Assembly: GCF_007746795.1 (NCBI RefSeq)
Contig: NZ_CP036343.1
Coordinates: 6,462,357-6,526,356, forward strand
Length of the DNA: 64,000 nucleotides
Origin: Gimesia algae
Lineage (GTDB): Bacteria; Planctomycetota; Planctomycetia; Planctomycetales; Planctomycetaceae
Direction of reading: 5' to 3'
Below the pieces are notes generated by a model. It saw nothing but the letters and a program-made list of their open reading frames with translations, was not told the origin of the DNA and did no database searches. Positions 1 to 8,237 of the stretch are shown in pieces (positions within the stretch are counted from its first letter, which is position 1; each line of letters begins with the position of its first letter). The translations under genes were made by a program, and so were the position numbers.

Positions 1-347
1 GCTTCGGTTTCAGCATAGACCCGATCCAGTTCCGCATGCAGAGGACACAGACTGGTGTGCGACTTGAGCCCCAGCGGACAGGCTTTGATCCGCTCCAGTG
101 GGGCGATAGCGTTGACGATATCCAGAATCGTCAGTTCGCCGCTCTCTGCAATCAGTTCGTAGCCCCCTTTGGGGCCGCTTTTGGAACTCACAATCCCCGA
201 CGCCGCCAGGTCCTGCAGTACGCGGGTCAGATAGCGACGGGGGACTTTGGTCTTTTCTGCCAGGAAGTCGGCTGATGCCGGTTTTCCGGGTTGCCCTGCC
301 AGACAGGCGACCGCGCGGAGGGCATATTCGTGAGTTTTAGAGAGCAT
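1..347 (-). CDS. Rrf2-family transcriptional regulator (NsrR/IscR-like), 3' end cut by window edge
   Basis: The gene starts at the ATG read from 347 downward and runs off the left edge, giving about 115 residues. The N-terminus ([17 protein letters not shown]) and the winged helix ([19 protein letters not shown], then SGPKGGY) are typical of Rrf2 regulators, which use an Fe-S cluster to sense nitric oxide, iron or redox state. Two cysteines are visible near residues 90 and 101 ([15 protein letters not shown]). They are ten residues apart with no middle cysteine, unlike the three-Cys pattern of classical NsrR and IscR, so the cluster ligation may differ. It is divergent from the flavohemoglobin gene, with a dyad-rich spacer between them, which suggests an NsrR-like role as NO-responsive repressor of hmp. 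The family call is firm; the signal is inferred. Confidence 0.9.
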   Translation of the reverse strand, partial: MLSKTHEYALRAVACLAGQPGKPASADFLAEKTKVPRRYLTRVLQDLAASGIVSSKSGPKGGYELIAESGELTILDIVNAIAPLERIKACPLGLKSHTSLCPLHAELDRVYAETE

Positions 348-387
348 TTTGGAGTTCCAGGTCGTTTTTTAAAAATATCCTCAATTC

Positions 388-430
388 TACACCTTGACAT
401 GCAGAATTATATTCTATACCTTTTGGTGTA
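388..430. promoter_or_regulatory. Nested dyad operator candidate in the rrf2-hmp intergenic region
   Basis: Two inverted repeats share the same centre at position 409. The outer arms are TACACC (388-393) and GGTGTA (425-430). The inner palindrome is AGAAT-TAT-ATTCT (403-415). The inner site covers the region expected for the -35 box of the promoter ending in TATAAC (432-437), as would suit repression by the divergent Rrf2 regulator. Binding is inferred from symmetry and position only. Confidence 0.55.
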
Positions 431-437
431 GTATAAC
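394..437 (+). promoter_or_regulatory. Putative hmp promoter region
   Basis: Two readings are possible. One pairs TTGACA (394-399) with TATACC (415-420) at a short 15-nt spacing. The other uses TATAAC (432-437) as the -10 box with a poor -35 hidden under the palindrome at 403-415. The second leaves about 43 nt to the ATG at 481 and fits a regulator-covered promoter. Confidence 0.4.
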
Positions 438-480
438 AGTTTTAACCTGTATTTCAAGGTTTCTCTGGGGAGAACTCATT

Positions 481-1722
481 ATGTTAAGCGCTAAAACGAT
501 CCAAATAGTCAAGGAAATCACGCCGGCGGTCGCCGCCAATGCGGAAACGGTCACCCGGGTTTTCTATCAACGTATGTTCACAGAGAACCCTGAAGTGCAG
601 GCCTATTTCAACCAGGCCCACCAGCATTCGGGCGGTCAGCAGAAAGCACTGGCGGGTGCCATCTGTGCTTATTTCCTGCACATCGATGATCTGGCAGCGT
701 TGACCCCCGCAGTCGAGTTGATCGCGCAGAAACATTGTTCGCTGGGTATTCAACCTGAACAGTATCCGATCGTCGGCAAACATCTGCTGGCAGCCATCAA
801 AGAGGTGATGGGGGACGGTGCGACAGACGAAGTGCTGGCTGCGGTCGGGGAAGCTTATCAGTTGCTGGCGGATGTCTGTATTGGTCGCGAGCAACAGATC
901 TATGCAGCCCAACAGGCGGCGGTCGGGGGCTGGAACGGTTACCGTTCGTTTGTTGTGGATCGCAAGGAGCAGGAAAGCGATGTAGTGACTTCGTTCTATC
1001 TCAAGCCGGCTGACGGAAAGGCGATTCCCGACTATCAGCCGGGACAGTATATCACGGTGAAGATTGATCACCCCACCACGCCGACTTCTCCGCGGAACTA
1101 CAGTCTCTCGGATCAGCCGGGACAGGGATATTACCGAATCAGTGTGAAGAAGGAAGGCCCGTTGACGGCGGATGCGCCTGGTGGATTGATTTCAAATTAT
1201 CTGCATGAGCAGGTTGAGCTCGGCGATACGCTGCAGATCGGGCCTCCCTGTGGTGAGTTCACACTGGCAACAGATTCGCCGTCGACACGCCCGGTGGTAC
1301 TGCTGGCGGGTGGAATTGGTGTCACGCCGTTACTGGCGATGGCGAAAACACTGGTTGCCACTCAACCGGGGCGGCCTCTTTTTCTGCTGCAGGCGGCTCG
1401 CAACAGCGGTACGCATGCCTTTGCGGAAGAAGTGCAGCAGCTGCAGACGAATGGTTCAAAGTTGCAGACTCGTGTGATCTACGACCAGCCCCTGGAAGGG
1501 GATGTGGAACAGCAGCGGTGTGACGCGACAGGTGTTGTGAGCGAAAGCCTGCTGCGGGAATGGACGCCGTTTGAAGACGCCGAATACTATTTCTGCGGGC
1601 CGAAAGCCTTCATGCAGACCGTGTATCGCAGCCTGCAGGCCCTGGATGTGGGCGATGATCGAATTCACTTTGAATTCTTCGGTCCACGTCAGGATATCGA
1701 GAGCGCAGCTGCGGTTGGCTGA
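481..1722 (+). CDS. hmp: Flavohemoglobin (nitric oxide dioxygenase)
   Basis: A cytoplasmic enzyme that oxidises nitric oxide to nitrate using O2 and NAD(P)H. The 413-residue protein has the complete domain order. The globin domain covers about residues 1-140, with distal Tyr29 and Gln53 and proximal His85 at the same numbers as in E. coli Hmp. The FAD domain carries PRNYSL, and the NAD domain carries GGIGVTPL and [10 protein letters not shown]. The ATG at 481 follows GGGGAGAAC and places the first residues as in other Hmp proteins; an upstream in-frame TTG at 394 would put the start inside the promoter and is rejected. Divergence from an Rrf2 regulator and proximity to a DUF3565 gene support a nitrosative-stress locus. 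Confidence 0.97.
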   Translation: MLSAKTIQIVKEITPAVAANAETVTRVFYQRMFTENPEVQAYFNQAHQHSGGQQKALAGAICAYFLHIDDLAALTPAVELIAQKHCSLGIQPEQYPIVGKHLLAAIKEVMGDGATDEVLAAVGEAYQLLADVCIGREQQIYAAQQAAVGGWNGYRSFVVDRKEQESDVVTSFYLKPADGKAIPDYQPGQYITVKIDHPTTPTSPRNYSLSDQPGQGYYRISVKKEGPLTADAPGGLISNYLHEQVELGDTLQIGPPCGEFTLATDSPSTRPVVLLAGGIGVTPLLAMAKTLVATQPGRPLFLLQAARNSGTHAFAEEVQQLQTNGSKLQTRVIYDQPLEGDVEQQRCDATGVVSESLLREWTPFEDAEYYFCGPKAFMQTVYRSLQALDVGDDRIHFEFFGPRQDIESAAAVG

Positions 1723-1814
1723 TGTGGTTTTCGCGAAGAGACGGTTAATGATAAACGGCTTCTGGATGGATGGTCATTCAGGAGCCATTTTTGGTTTGGT
1801 TCAGACAATCGGGC

Positions 1815-1866
1815 ATTAAAAAGGTGTCAGGAACCTTAAATATAAGGTTCCTGACACCTTTTTAAT
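1815..1866. terminator. Perfect 24-bp inverted repeat between convergent genes
   Basis: Arms 1815-1838 and 1843-1866 are exactly complementary over 24 bp around the 4-nt loop AATA. Each arm contains GGTGTCAGGAACCTTA or its complement, and the ends are A/T runs. It can act as a bidirectional terminator between hmp and the DUF3565 gene. The stem is longer and more perfect than an ordinary terminator, so it may instead be a mobile REP-like palindrome. Confidence 0.75.
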
Positions 1867-1870
1867 CTTT

Positions 1871-2071
1871 TTAATCGGGTGGTGCGTTTTCGTCGCATTT
1901 TTTACAGTTGAGTTGATGCCCCAGCATTGAGGCGCGGCCGTCTGCGGTGGTGACCCAGGTGCGTTCCTCGAGCGGTGGGTTGTGGCGGACATGCTGATTG
2001 TGGCCGCACGCGAGTTGCGCGACCCAGTGTCCTTCTTCGTCAGTGTGATAGCCAATGATGGGCTGCTGCAT
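1871..2071 (-). CDS. DUF3565 domain protein
   Basis: A 66-residue protein that begins MQQPIIGYHTDEEGHWVAQL and continues with ACGHNQHVRHNPP, then LGHQLNCKKC near the C-terminus. This pattern (GxHxDEExxWVAxLxCGHxQHVRHxPP and a terminal CxxC) is the DUF3565 signature. The Cys and His residues could bind a metal. The function is unknown. Small DUF3565 genes are often found near nitric-oxide or redox genes, and here the gene converges on hmp across the hairpin at 1815-1866. Start is the ATG at 2071. Confidence 0.85.
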   Translation of the reverse strand: MQQPIIGYHTDEEGHWVAQLACGHNQHVRHNPPLEERTWVTTADGRASMLGHQLNCKKCDENAPPD

Positions 2072-2095
2072 GGAGTATCCTGCTGAAATCGTTGC

Positions 2096-3571
2096 TCAGT
2101 CGCTGGTACTTTTCTTGAACTGCCCGTTGATTGACTTGAGGGTTTCTTCGGTGAGGACCTGTCCCCCTTGCGGGCCGACGTTGTTGCTTTCGATGATGGC
2201 GCTGTAGCTGCCGCCTCGCACCGCGCGTTCACTGGGCACGTAGGAACCGGGTCCACAGAGCTGAATCACAAACGTCTGCAGGGCCGGGCTGCGGGATTTC
2301 ATCTGGGTGCCGAAGTCGGTGAAGAGTTCGAAATCGTTGGTCGCCAGTGCTACATCGCCCAGTCGCAGGGTATGCAGTTCCATCTCATACGGTTTTTCTG
2401 TGCCGGCGTGCTGAGCATCGTAGCGATCGAGGACACGCTGTTTCCAGTTTTTGATCCAGACCTTCGAAGGAGCATTAGCATAGGCGACGACCTCTTTTTT
2501 CACACGGGCATAATCTTCGTCGGTGACGATCTGCCGGGGGAGTTCGATGGTTCTGACTTCGTGTTTCAGAATCGGATCGGCGTGCTTTTCCTGCTGGGCG
2601 CCGGCGTAGGCTTCTTCCCAGGCGTTGACGATGCGACGTGAAATCTCTTCCAGCAGTGTCAACTCACGCAGTTTCATCATGCGGGCTTCGGCCGATTTGC
2701 GATACATGGGGCGGGGCACCTGATCGCCGCCGGCGCCGGCCCAGCCGAGCACGCAGAGCTGGTCGCCGTACTTCTTTTTTAATGTTTCGCGGACGGGATG
2801 CCAGTAGTCGGCGTTGACAGCGGAGCGACCTTCGACGGCCTGCGCGGGGCAGGCGACGTTGACGGCGGTGGCGATCAGTTTGTCTTCATTGTTCCAGAAA
2901 AAGAGAACTTCGACGCCGTGATCTTCGTAGCCTTCGATGCCGCGAAAATCTTTGACGCTGGTGCTGCCGTACATTTTCGCCCAGCCCCCTTCGTACAGGG
3001 CCCGCCGATTCTGTGCGACAACTGCATGCCCCAGTCCCCAGCCGACGCGTCCCGGCTGACGATTGTTCCAGGCTTCGATGATGGCGTCAGCAATTATCTG
3101 CGATGCGAATTCGACGAACTCGGCCGGTTTGGTGACTCCGGTTTCCGGCAGCGTGTAGCGTCCTTCAATCATCGTGGGCGCCGTATGAGTGTGGGTGGCG
3201 TTCATAATGACCTTCTTGAGGTCAAGGCCGGGCACTTTACCTTTGAGTTTATCGCGCACCGCTTCATGGATTCCGCCGCGAATGCAGACCAGATCGCAGG
3301 AGACAAAAACAGCGTGTTCCAGTGATTTGTCTCCTTCGCGTGATTCCAATACCAACGCGGTCGCAGTGACCGGGCTTTCCACTGTTTTGGCGATGCGGGT
3401 TCGCATCTGGCCGGTCAATGAGACGGGCAGTTTGGGAGTAATATCGGTCGTCGCAGCGCCCACGTATAATTCCGCAGCTTGCGACGGCGTTGCCATCAGG
3501 ACTGCCAGCAGGAGCAGCAAGGTTGTCAGCGGGACGATTCGCTTCAGATCTGAAAACAGGCGTGCGGGCAT
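2096..3571 (-). CDS. Exported neutral/alkaline ceramidase-like protein
   Basis: A 491-residue protein from the ATG at 3571. It starts MPARLFSDLKR, has a hydrophobic signal segment (TTLLLLLAVLMATPSQA) and then LYVGAATTDITP, the typical opening of the neutral ceramidase N-terminal domain family. Further family features are VFVSCDLVCIRGG, NATHTHTAP (metal-binding His pair), NVACPAQAVEG and GWAGAGGDQVPRP. The family hydrolyses ceramide amide bonds, but in planctomycetes such proteins are common and their substrates are unknown. An in-frame extension to 3898 overlaps the Dabb gene and has low-complexity composition, so it is not used. The Dabb gene lies 31 bp upstream on the same strand and may share its transcript. 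Confidence 0.85.
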   Translation of the reverse strand: MPARLFSDLKRIVPLTTLLLLLAVLMATPSQAAELYVGAATTDITPKLPVSLTGQMRTRIAKTVESPVTATALVLESREGDKSLEHAVFVSCDLVCIRGGIHEAVRDKLKGKVPGLDLKKVIMNATHTHTAPTMIEGRYTLPETGVTKPAEFVEFASQIIADAIIEAWNNRQPGRVGWGLGHAVVAQNRRALYEGGWAKMYGSTSVKDFRGIEGYEDHGVEVLFFWNNEDKLIATAVNVACPAQAVEGRSAVNADYWHPVRETLKKKYGDQLCVLGWAGAGGDQVPRPMYRKSAEARMMKLRELTLLEEISRRIVNAWEEAYAGAQQEKHADPILKHEVRTIELPRQIVTDEDYARVKKEVVAYANAPSKVWIKNWKQRVLDRYDAQHAGTEKPYEMELHTLRLGDVALATNDFELFTDFGTQMKSRSPALQTFVIQLCGPGSYVPSERAVRGGSYSAIIESNNVGPQGGQVLTEETLKSINGQFKKSTSD

Positions 3572-3602
3572 GGGATACTCCTCCGGGTTGTAAAGTTTGG
3601 TT

Positions 3603-3902
3603 TCAGGCACTCTCAAGGGGTTCGAAGTCGGCTTCCTGGAAATCGTCGACGCTGGTGAGCCAGTGTTCCTGAATGAAGGCCTGATGAGCGGGATGGTTGC
3701 TGTAGAAATCGTATTGTTCCTGCGTGTCGAACCGCATGCTGATGCCGAACGTGTGCGGATTTTTGGGGCTGGTCTGGCGACGGATGACGAAGTCTTTGAC
3801 ATCCTGAATTTCCGCCAGGGCCGCGGCCGCGGTGAGGAACGTGGTTTCTTCGTCAGAACCGTGCGAATGTTTGAGGCGAAAGGTGACGGTGTGTTCAATC
3901 AC
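3603..3902 (-). CDS. Dabb (stress-responsive alpha/beta barrel) domain protein
   Basis: A 99-residue protein from a GTG at 3902, preceded by AGGAAAG. It begins MIEHTVTFRLKH, the usual Dabb opening (I-x-H-x-V-x-F), and ends with HPAHQAFIQEHW followed by an acidic tail, as in other Dabb proteins that form dimeric alpha/beta barrels. The substrate is not known. It lies just upstream of, and co-oriented with, the ceramidase-like gene. Confidence 0.85.
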   Translation of the reverse strand: MIEHTVTFRLKHSHGSDEETTFLTAAAALAEIQDVKDFVIRRQTSPKNPHTFGISMRFDTQEQYDFYSNHPAHQAFIQEHWLTSVDDFQEADFEPLESA

Positions 3903-4009
3903 GGGTGACTTTCCTGTTGTTCAATATCGATTTCATTTAGCCGTTGATGCTGTCTTACATGGTAAATTAAGAACGTTAATTATGCTATCATATCGGGGCC
4001 TGTTTTTTC

Positions 4010-4037
4010 TACCACGAAAAATACGAAATGACACGAA
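4010..4037 (+). repeat. Short copy of the TACCACGAAAA repeat
   Basis: A 28-nt intergenic copy reading TACCACGAAAA, then ATACGAAATGACACGAA. It matches the end of the longer elements at 5451, 9412 and 9848 and the copies at 7673 and 10303. Confidence 0.8.
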
Positions 4038-4149
4038 CGAGTTCTGGTGACCGGGATCTGCACAGAGTAGCATGAAGATTCAGCCTGTCATTGAATCACT
4101 TATTCAGATGAATCAAACATGGATATTGAGAGACATTGAAATCGAACTT

Positions 4150-5433
4150 ATGAATAAATTTCGAATCAGAAAATTTTCGACACTCTATTATTTCATTCTG
4201 CTCTGTTCTTGCAGTCTGTCGGTGAGTGGCGCCAAGCCCGATCAAAATGAATTATTGAAACTGCAGGCTGAGCAGGCGTGGCAGGTGACCTGGACGCGGT
4301 TTTATCGACCTGAGACGCATCTGTTTTATGATTATCTCAGCAGCTATGAACCGGGCAAGGAACTCGGACATCTGCCGACGGCGGCAGAAGTCCAGCGGCA
4401 GTTTCCCAATCCGTGTGGATACAGCACCGGGATGGAAGACGGCATGATCCTGGGGGGTGCCATGCTGAGTACCATTGTCGACATGTACGACGTCACCGGG
4501 AATGAAAAACTGCAAACCGATATCGACAACGTGTTTCAAGGCATCAAGCTCTGCGCGACCGCGCATGGCGTCCCCGGTTTCATTGCCCGCGCGGTCTGTG
4601 TGGAAGATGGGAAAAGCGTCTATATCAACTCGTCCCGTGATCAATACACACATTGTGTGCACGGCTTGTGGAGGTATTATCACAGCCCGCTCTGCAATGA
4701 GGAAACGAAACAGGAGATCCGCGCAATCCTGTCTGCGGTCGCCGACCGGATGATTGCCAATGTGACGGCGGAGACGAACTATGATTTTCTCCGGGCGGAC
4801 GGAAAACGCTGCCTGCTGGGCATCTGTCGGATGTGGAACGTGCGTCCTCACGAAGCAGCGCGGCTGCCCATGATCTACGCGGCGGCCTGGGATGTGACGG
4901 GGAAGGAAAAGTATCGGAAACAGTACCGCCACTACCTGACGCCGGCGATTCGACAGAGCCAGTCGATGAAACCGGACGAACATCATTCGGCTTACGTGTA
5001 TGTGCAGATGCAATGTTCGTTCGAGTTGCTGCATCAGCTGGAACAGGATCCTGAACTCAAAGCCGACCTGCACGGGTTGATGAAACAGACGGCGGAAAAG
5101 GCACTCTCCAAAATCAGTCATGCCCGCAAAGCCCTGTATGACCTGGATCTGACCATGCTGGGACCCGACTGGCGTGAAGCAGAAAAATGGACCACGCAAG
5201 GCGAGTATCGCAATCCACAGTGGGGCGCCTACCGACGCGTGTGGCATGCGATTCGCGAAGCGGGGGAGCTCTCACTCGTGCCGCTGATGGTAACCGACCT
5301 GTCGATTACCGAGGTACAAAAACAGGACCTGGAAAAAATCATCCTGCGGATGGACTACGAACAGACCTCCAGTTGCGGCGTGGTCTATCATCTAGCCGCG
5401 TACTGGAAAACCCGTAAACGCGGGTTGTTTTAA
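4150..5433 (+). CDS. Exported protein of unknown function, probable alpha/alpha barrel
   Basis: The ATG at 4150 gives 427 residues starting MNKFRIRKFSTLYYFILLCS, a signal peptide with cleavage likely near SVSGA-KPDQ. In-frame starts from 4072 would put about 26 residues before the signal and are less likely. The rest is helix-rich with regularly spaced aromatic and acidic residues (STGMEDGMILGGAML, DVTGNEKLQTD, AAAWDVTGKEKYRKQY), which recalls the alpha/alpha toroid fold of glycan-active enzymes. I do not recognise the family and see no assignable catalytic residue. It follows a short copy of the TACCACGAAAA repeat and is followed directly by a long copy. Confidence 0.8.
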   Translation: MNKFRIRKFSTLYYFILLCSCSLSVSGAKPDQNELLKLQAEQAWQVTWTRFYRPETHLFYDYLSSYEPGKELGHLPTAAEVQRQFPNPCGYSTGMEDGMILGGAMLSTIVDMYDVTGNEKLQTDIDNVFQGIKLCATAHGVPGFIARAVCVEDGKSVYINSSRDQYTHCVHGLWRYYHSPLCNEETKQEIRAILSAVADRMIANVTAETNYDFLRADGKRCLLGICRMWNVRPHEAARLPMIYAAAWDVTGKEKYRKQYRHYLTPAIRQSQSMKPDEHHSAYVYVQMQCSFELLHQLEQDPELKADLHGLMKQTAEKALSKISHARKALYDLDLTMLGPDWREAEKWTTQGEYRNPQWGAYRRVWHAIREAGELSLVPLMVTDLSITEVQKQDLEKIILRMDYEQTSSCGVVYHLAAYWKTRKRGLF

Positions 5434-5450
5434 AAACAGTGATTTTTTTC

Positions 5451-5745
5451 TACCACGAAAAGTACGAAATGACACGAAACACGACAAGGGGTAAGCCTGA
5501 ATGCAATTCGGGCCGAGCGAAGCGAGCAGGAGGTCGCAGCTGCTGGATTCGTTTCAGATCTGAGCAGTCTATACTTTCACGACACGGTCGGACGAGCCGG
5601 ACCGTGGCACCCGTGAGGTGAATCCAGATAGCCACAGTTCTTTCCGAAATGTCCGTTAACCGCGGCTAACGCCGTACGGCTAATGGTGAAATAACGGATG
5701 GCCCCTGATGCAATCCGGGGTTGTCGCAGATAACAGGAAACTGTC
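5451..5745 (+). repeat. Long hairpin-rich repeat, copy A (forward)
   Basis: A composite ~295-bp intergenic element. In order it holds TACCACGAAAA with ACGAAATGACACGAA; a GGGCCGAGCGAAGCGAGCAG block; a hairpin at 5583-5606 (CACGGTCGG, loop ACGAG, CCGGACCGTG); a TTAACCGCGGCTAACGCC block; a CAATCCGGGG block; and a GACAACAGGAAACTGTC-like end. The reverse complement of the same order is found at 9555-9848. It fills most of the 480-bp gap between the exported-protein gene and the immunity-like cassette. Confidence 0.85.
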
Positions 5746-5913
5746 AGGTGAGACATTCGAACCAGATCAACAACTTCGAGCTAATCAACCAAAGTGTGCA
5801 CTCCCGTATGACATCTGTCTGGTGAGGATTGCATGAGGTTCACATCCTGGAGTATTGTATTTATTATCGCAAATAATACGAAACGAGAATGAGTGGACAG
5901 GGGACGTACTTTG

Positions 5914-6534
5914 ATGACACAACAGGAAAAGATGGACGAATTCTGGTTGTGGTTTGAGAGTCAGTCGAAATGGCTTTTAGAACAACCTTCGCTGGAAATC
6001 ATAGACGAACTGGCAGAACAACTGGCGAATGTTGACAGTGGAATTACCGCTGAAGTGTCAAACATGACTGAAAACTGTGATCGCGAACTGATAATTACTG
6101 CTCACGGGGATCTCTTGCGTTTTGAACTGATCGGGACGCTGGTGCAACGGGCGCCGCAGATTCCGGGCTGGCGGGTTCTGGCTTTGAAACCGCCCCGTGG
6201 ATTTTCGTTTTCCATTAATGGCAAAGAGCGTCTCTCGATCAGTGACTGGCGGTTTGTGCCTCTCAAGTCTTCGCCCGAATTCGATGAAATTGGCTTGCGC
6301 ATTGAGATGCCGGAACAGGATGTACAAAAACTCGATGCAGATTCGTTATCGCTCATCCTGGAATCAGGGGTGGGTGAGGTGTTATTGTCGCTGTGTTCCC
6401 ATATTGAATTCGGCAGCAGCAAGACGGCCGGCGCGCTGTCGATCCATTCGCTGGCCGAAACGATCTCTGACTGGGCCCTCGTGCGGGGGCCGAAATCCAT
6501 GCGGGCCTGGTTACCAACACTGGAGCAGCACTGA
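5914..6534 (+). CDS. Uncharacterised protein, first gene of an immunity-like cassette
   Basis: The ATG at 5914 follows AGGGGACG at good spacing, so it is preferred over an in-frame GTG at 5893; it gives 206 residues. The N-terminus is helical and acidic. A recognisable stretch reads DRELIITAHGDLLRFELIG, then LVQRAPQIPGWRVLALKPP, a pattern I associate with small uncharacterised bacterial proteins next to SMI1/KNR4-type immunity genes. No catalytic motif or membrane segment is visible. Its stop overlaps the next start by one base (TGATG at 6532-6536), so the two genes are translationally coupled. A role in immunity is inference from context. Confidence 0.8.
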   Translation: MTQQEKMDEFWLWFESQSKWLLEQPSLEIIDELAEQLANVDSGITAEVSNMTENCDRELIITAHGDLLRFELIGTLVQRAPQIPGWRVLALKPPRGFSFSINGKERLSISDWRFVPLKSSPEFDEIGLRIEMPEQDVQKLDADSLSLILESGVGEVLLSLCSHIEFGSSKTAGALSIHSLAETISDWALVRGPKSMRAWLPTLEQH

Positions 6535-7322
6535 TGTTTGAGTGGCTTGTCGAAGAGATGGCGTCGATCAACACCAACAAGTTTCACCTTGTCGATGGCC
6601 CGCTGCCGCCTGAAAAACGAAAACTGGTGGAAACGACGGAAATCCCCGTTCCCCCTTCGTACAAAAACTTCGTGATTCAGTTCGGCAACGCGCGGCTGTA
6701 TCGGAAAGGGAGTCATTACGTCGTGCAGATCTACGCCGTTCCGCAGGACGCGGAATCGGAAGCGGGAGAACCGCTGTTGAATATTGGCAAAGCGGGGATG
6801 GGCTGGGTTTACTTTAAAGAGTCACTGCTGGTGGATGGGAAAGAGTCTCCGATCTTTGAGTGGCGGTACCGACAGGGGCTGCGACAGACGGCGGACGGCT
6901 TTGATGAATGGTTGAGAAAAAAGTGTACTGCCACGCGAAAGCAGTTCAAGAAAAAAGAATGGCGGCTGATCGCAGAGGGTCCCGCACCTTTCTCAGAGCA
7001 GGAACAGGCGATCGTGGATGCCCGCAGCCAATTTCGCTGGCGCGTAGTGGGCATTGCCGCCAGCGGCGATCTTCAGTTCGAAGTTCATAATGGTTCGGAG
7101 ATGGTGCTCCCCTATCTTTCGATTGGGATTCGAGGCAAAATCAATGGAGGCGTTTATCTGCCCGTTGGTGAGATCCAGCCGGGAGAGACTCGTGTGATTG
7201 AACGCGATTGCTATAAAGACCATGTCTCCGCCGAGGATGTAGAAGCATACGAAAAGCCGGAACCAGGACCTGAAGATCGTCAACAGTATTGGGAGTTCAA
7301 AACGTTACAGGGGACGGAGTGA
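6534..7322 (+). CDS. SMI1/KNR4-like protein
   Basis: A 262-residue protein that starts at the ATG overlapping the previous stop. About residues 20-130 resemble the SMI1/KNR4 fold (IPVPPSYKNFVIQFGNARL, an aromatic middle, and GFDEWLRKKC). SMI1/KNR4 proteins are frequent immunity proteins for bacterial polymorphic toxins, although some are regulatory. The second half is a beta-rich domain (DLQFEVHNGSEMVLPYLSIG, then GEIQPGETRVIERD), so this is a two-domain protein longer than typical single-domain immunity proteins. It is followed 4 bp later by the next gene behind GGAGTGA. No toxin gene is seen nearby. Confidence 0.7.
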   Translation: MFEWLVEEMASINTNKFHLVDGPLPPEKRKLVETTEIPVPPSYKNFVIQFGNARLYRKGSHYVVQIYAVPQDAESEAGEPLLNIGKAGMGWVYFKESLLVDGKESPIFEWRYRQGLRQTADGFDEWLRKKCTATRKQFKKKEWRLIAEGPAPFSEQEQAIVDARSQFRWRVVGIAASGDLQFEVHNGSEMVLPYLSIGIRGKINGGVYLPVGEIQPGETRVIERDCYKDHVSAEDVEAYEKPEPGPEDRQQYWEFKTLQGTE

Positions 7323-7326
7323 TTAC

Positions 7327-7653
7327 ATGCGAAATGAAGCTGTAGAGATCTACTCGGACCAGTCTAACTTTGCCATTATGCGGCATCCGGGGCGTCACTT
7401 TCCCGGCTCGCTGATTCAGGGAGATTCTCTGACGAGTCTGTGCCATGCAGCAGATGCGGTGCGGCGAGAAATCGATCGTGGTGATCTGGAAGAAGCCAAG
7501 GCCGAGCTTGAGATGCTGAGAGAACGGCTCTGGTACCGATTGCAGAATTATGAAGCCGTCTTAGTTGAGCACGAATGTGAGTTACCATTTTCACGGGGAC
7601 TGCAGCCCCAGCCACCGCTGGAGGTTTTTGATGATGAGGATGAAGACGCGTGA
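7327..7653 (+). CDS. Small DUF6959-like protein
   Basis: A 108-residue protein with a good start (ATG at 7327, GGAG just upstream). It begins MRNEAVEIYSDQSNFAIMRH and continues PGRHFPGSLIQGDSLTSLC, then a helical stretch (AKAELEMLRERLWYRLQNYE), ending ELPFSRGL and an acidic tail (FDDEDEDA). I associate this arrangement with DUF6959, a family of unknown function often encoded near SMI1/KNR4 genes. No enzyme motif is visible. It is the third gene of the coupled cassette. Confidence 0.75.
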   Translation: MRNEAVEIYSDQSNFAIMRHPGRHFPGSLIQGDSLTSLCHAADAVRREIDRGDLEEAKAELEMLRERLWYRLQNYEAVLVEHECELPFSRGLQPQPPLEVFDDEDEDA

Positions 7654-7672
7654 AACTGGTGTCTGTTTTATC

Positions 7673-7700
7673 TACCACGAAAAGCACGAAAATTCGCGAA
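7673..7700 (+). repeat. Short copy of the TACCACGAAAA repeat inside the cassette
   Basis: Reads TACCACGAAAAGCACGAA, then AATTCGCGAA, in the 119-bp spacer between the third and fourth cassette genes. It is more diverged at its end than the other copies. Confidence 0.7.
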
Positions 7701-7772
7701 AAACCACAAAGGGTCTGGTTGTCGTCATTCCACTTCGGTGAATGAAATTTTTTCATCAAGGAAGATTATACC

Positions 7773-8216
7773 GTGAACTATTCTGAATCTGACTTACAAC
7801 CACTCCCCGACCATGTTGAATTTGTGCGATCTCGCCCTGAGATGTTTCTGCCATACGGGCATGCCAGTAATGGAAGCCTACTGGGCGTGATGGTTGATCA
7901 AATCGTCACGATCACCGGAGCCCGGACCGCTGCGTTTCGTATTGATGAGTGGTGGGGCATCGCCTGTGTGACAGACTGGATTCCCGAAACAAACCAGAAG
8001 GCTCTGTCGGACTATTTTCAATCAATGACAGCCTGCCCGGAATGGGCCGTGAACTCCGTGCGGTTTGAAATTGTGCTGTATGCATTCACTGAGGACCTGA
8101 CAACCATCACTCAGCGGGAATCAACACTGATAAAAGGAACGATGCCCGATATGGAAATAATCACGAAAGCCAAACAGATTGGCGACAACTGGCGGCGGAT
8201 GCTGTTGTTTCGGTAG
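7773..8216 (+). CDS. Uncharacterised protein with a type II topoisomerase-like N-terminal motif
   Basis: A 147-residue protein starting at the ATG at 7773 (AAGGAAGA upstream). Near residues 12-44, FVRSRPEMFLPYGHASNGSL then LGVMVDQIV resembles the start of GyrB/ParE-type ATPases, where VRKRPGMYIG is followed by a helix and the ATP-binding EVxDN. Here the equivalent of that Asn-containing motif is absent, so ATP binding is doubtful. The protein is too short to be an enzyme of that family. It could be a stand-alone immunity or scaffold fold. It is the last gene of the cassette and converges on the APH gene. Confidence 0.65.
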   Translation: MNYSESDLQPLPDHVEFVRSRPEMFLPYGHASNGSLLGVMVDQIVTITGARTAAFRIDEWWGIACVTDWIPETNQKALSDYFQSMTACPEWAVNSVRFEIVLYAFTEDLTTITQRESTLIKGTMPDMEIITKAKQIGDNWRRMLLFR

Positions 8217-8237
8217 TTATCTGCTTGAGGATTTGGT

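Noticed and set aside
3572-3898. N-terminal extension of the ceramidase-like protein
   Set aside because: The extra residues overlap the Dabb gene in another frame, have Ser/Arg/Pro-rich composition, and precede a complete signal peptide.
4252-5247. A 331-codon open frame on the minus strand
   Set aside because: It is antisense to the exported protein at 4150-5433, which has a proper signal peptide and start.
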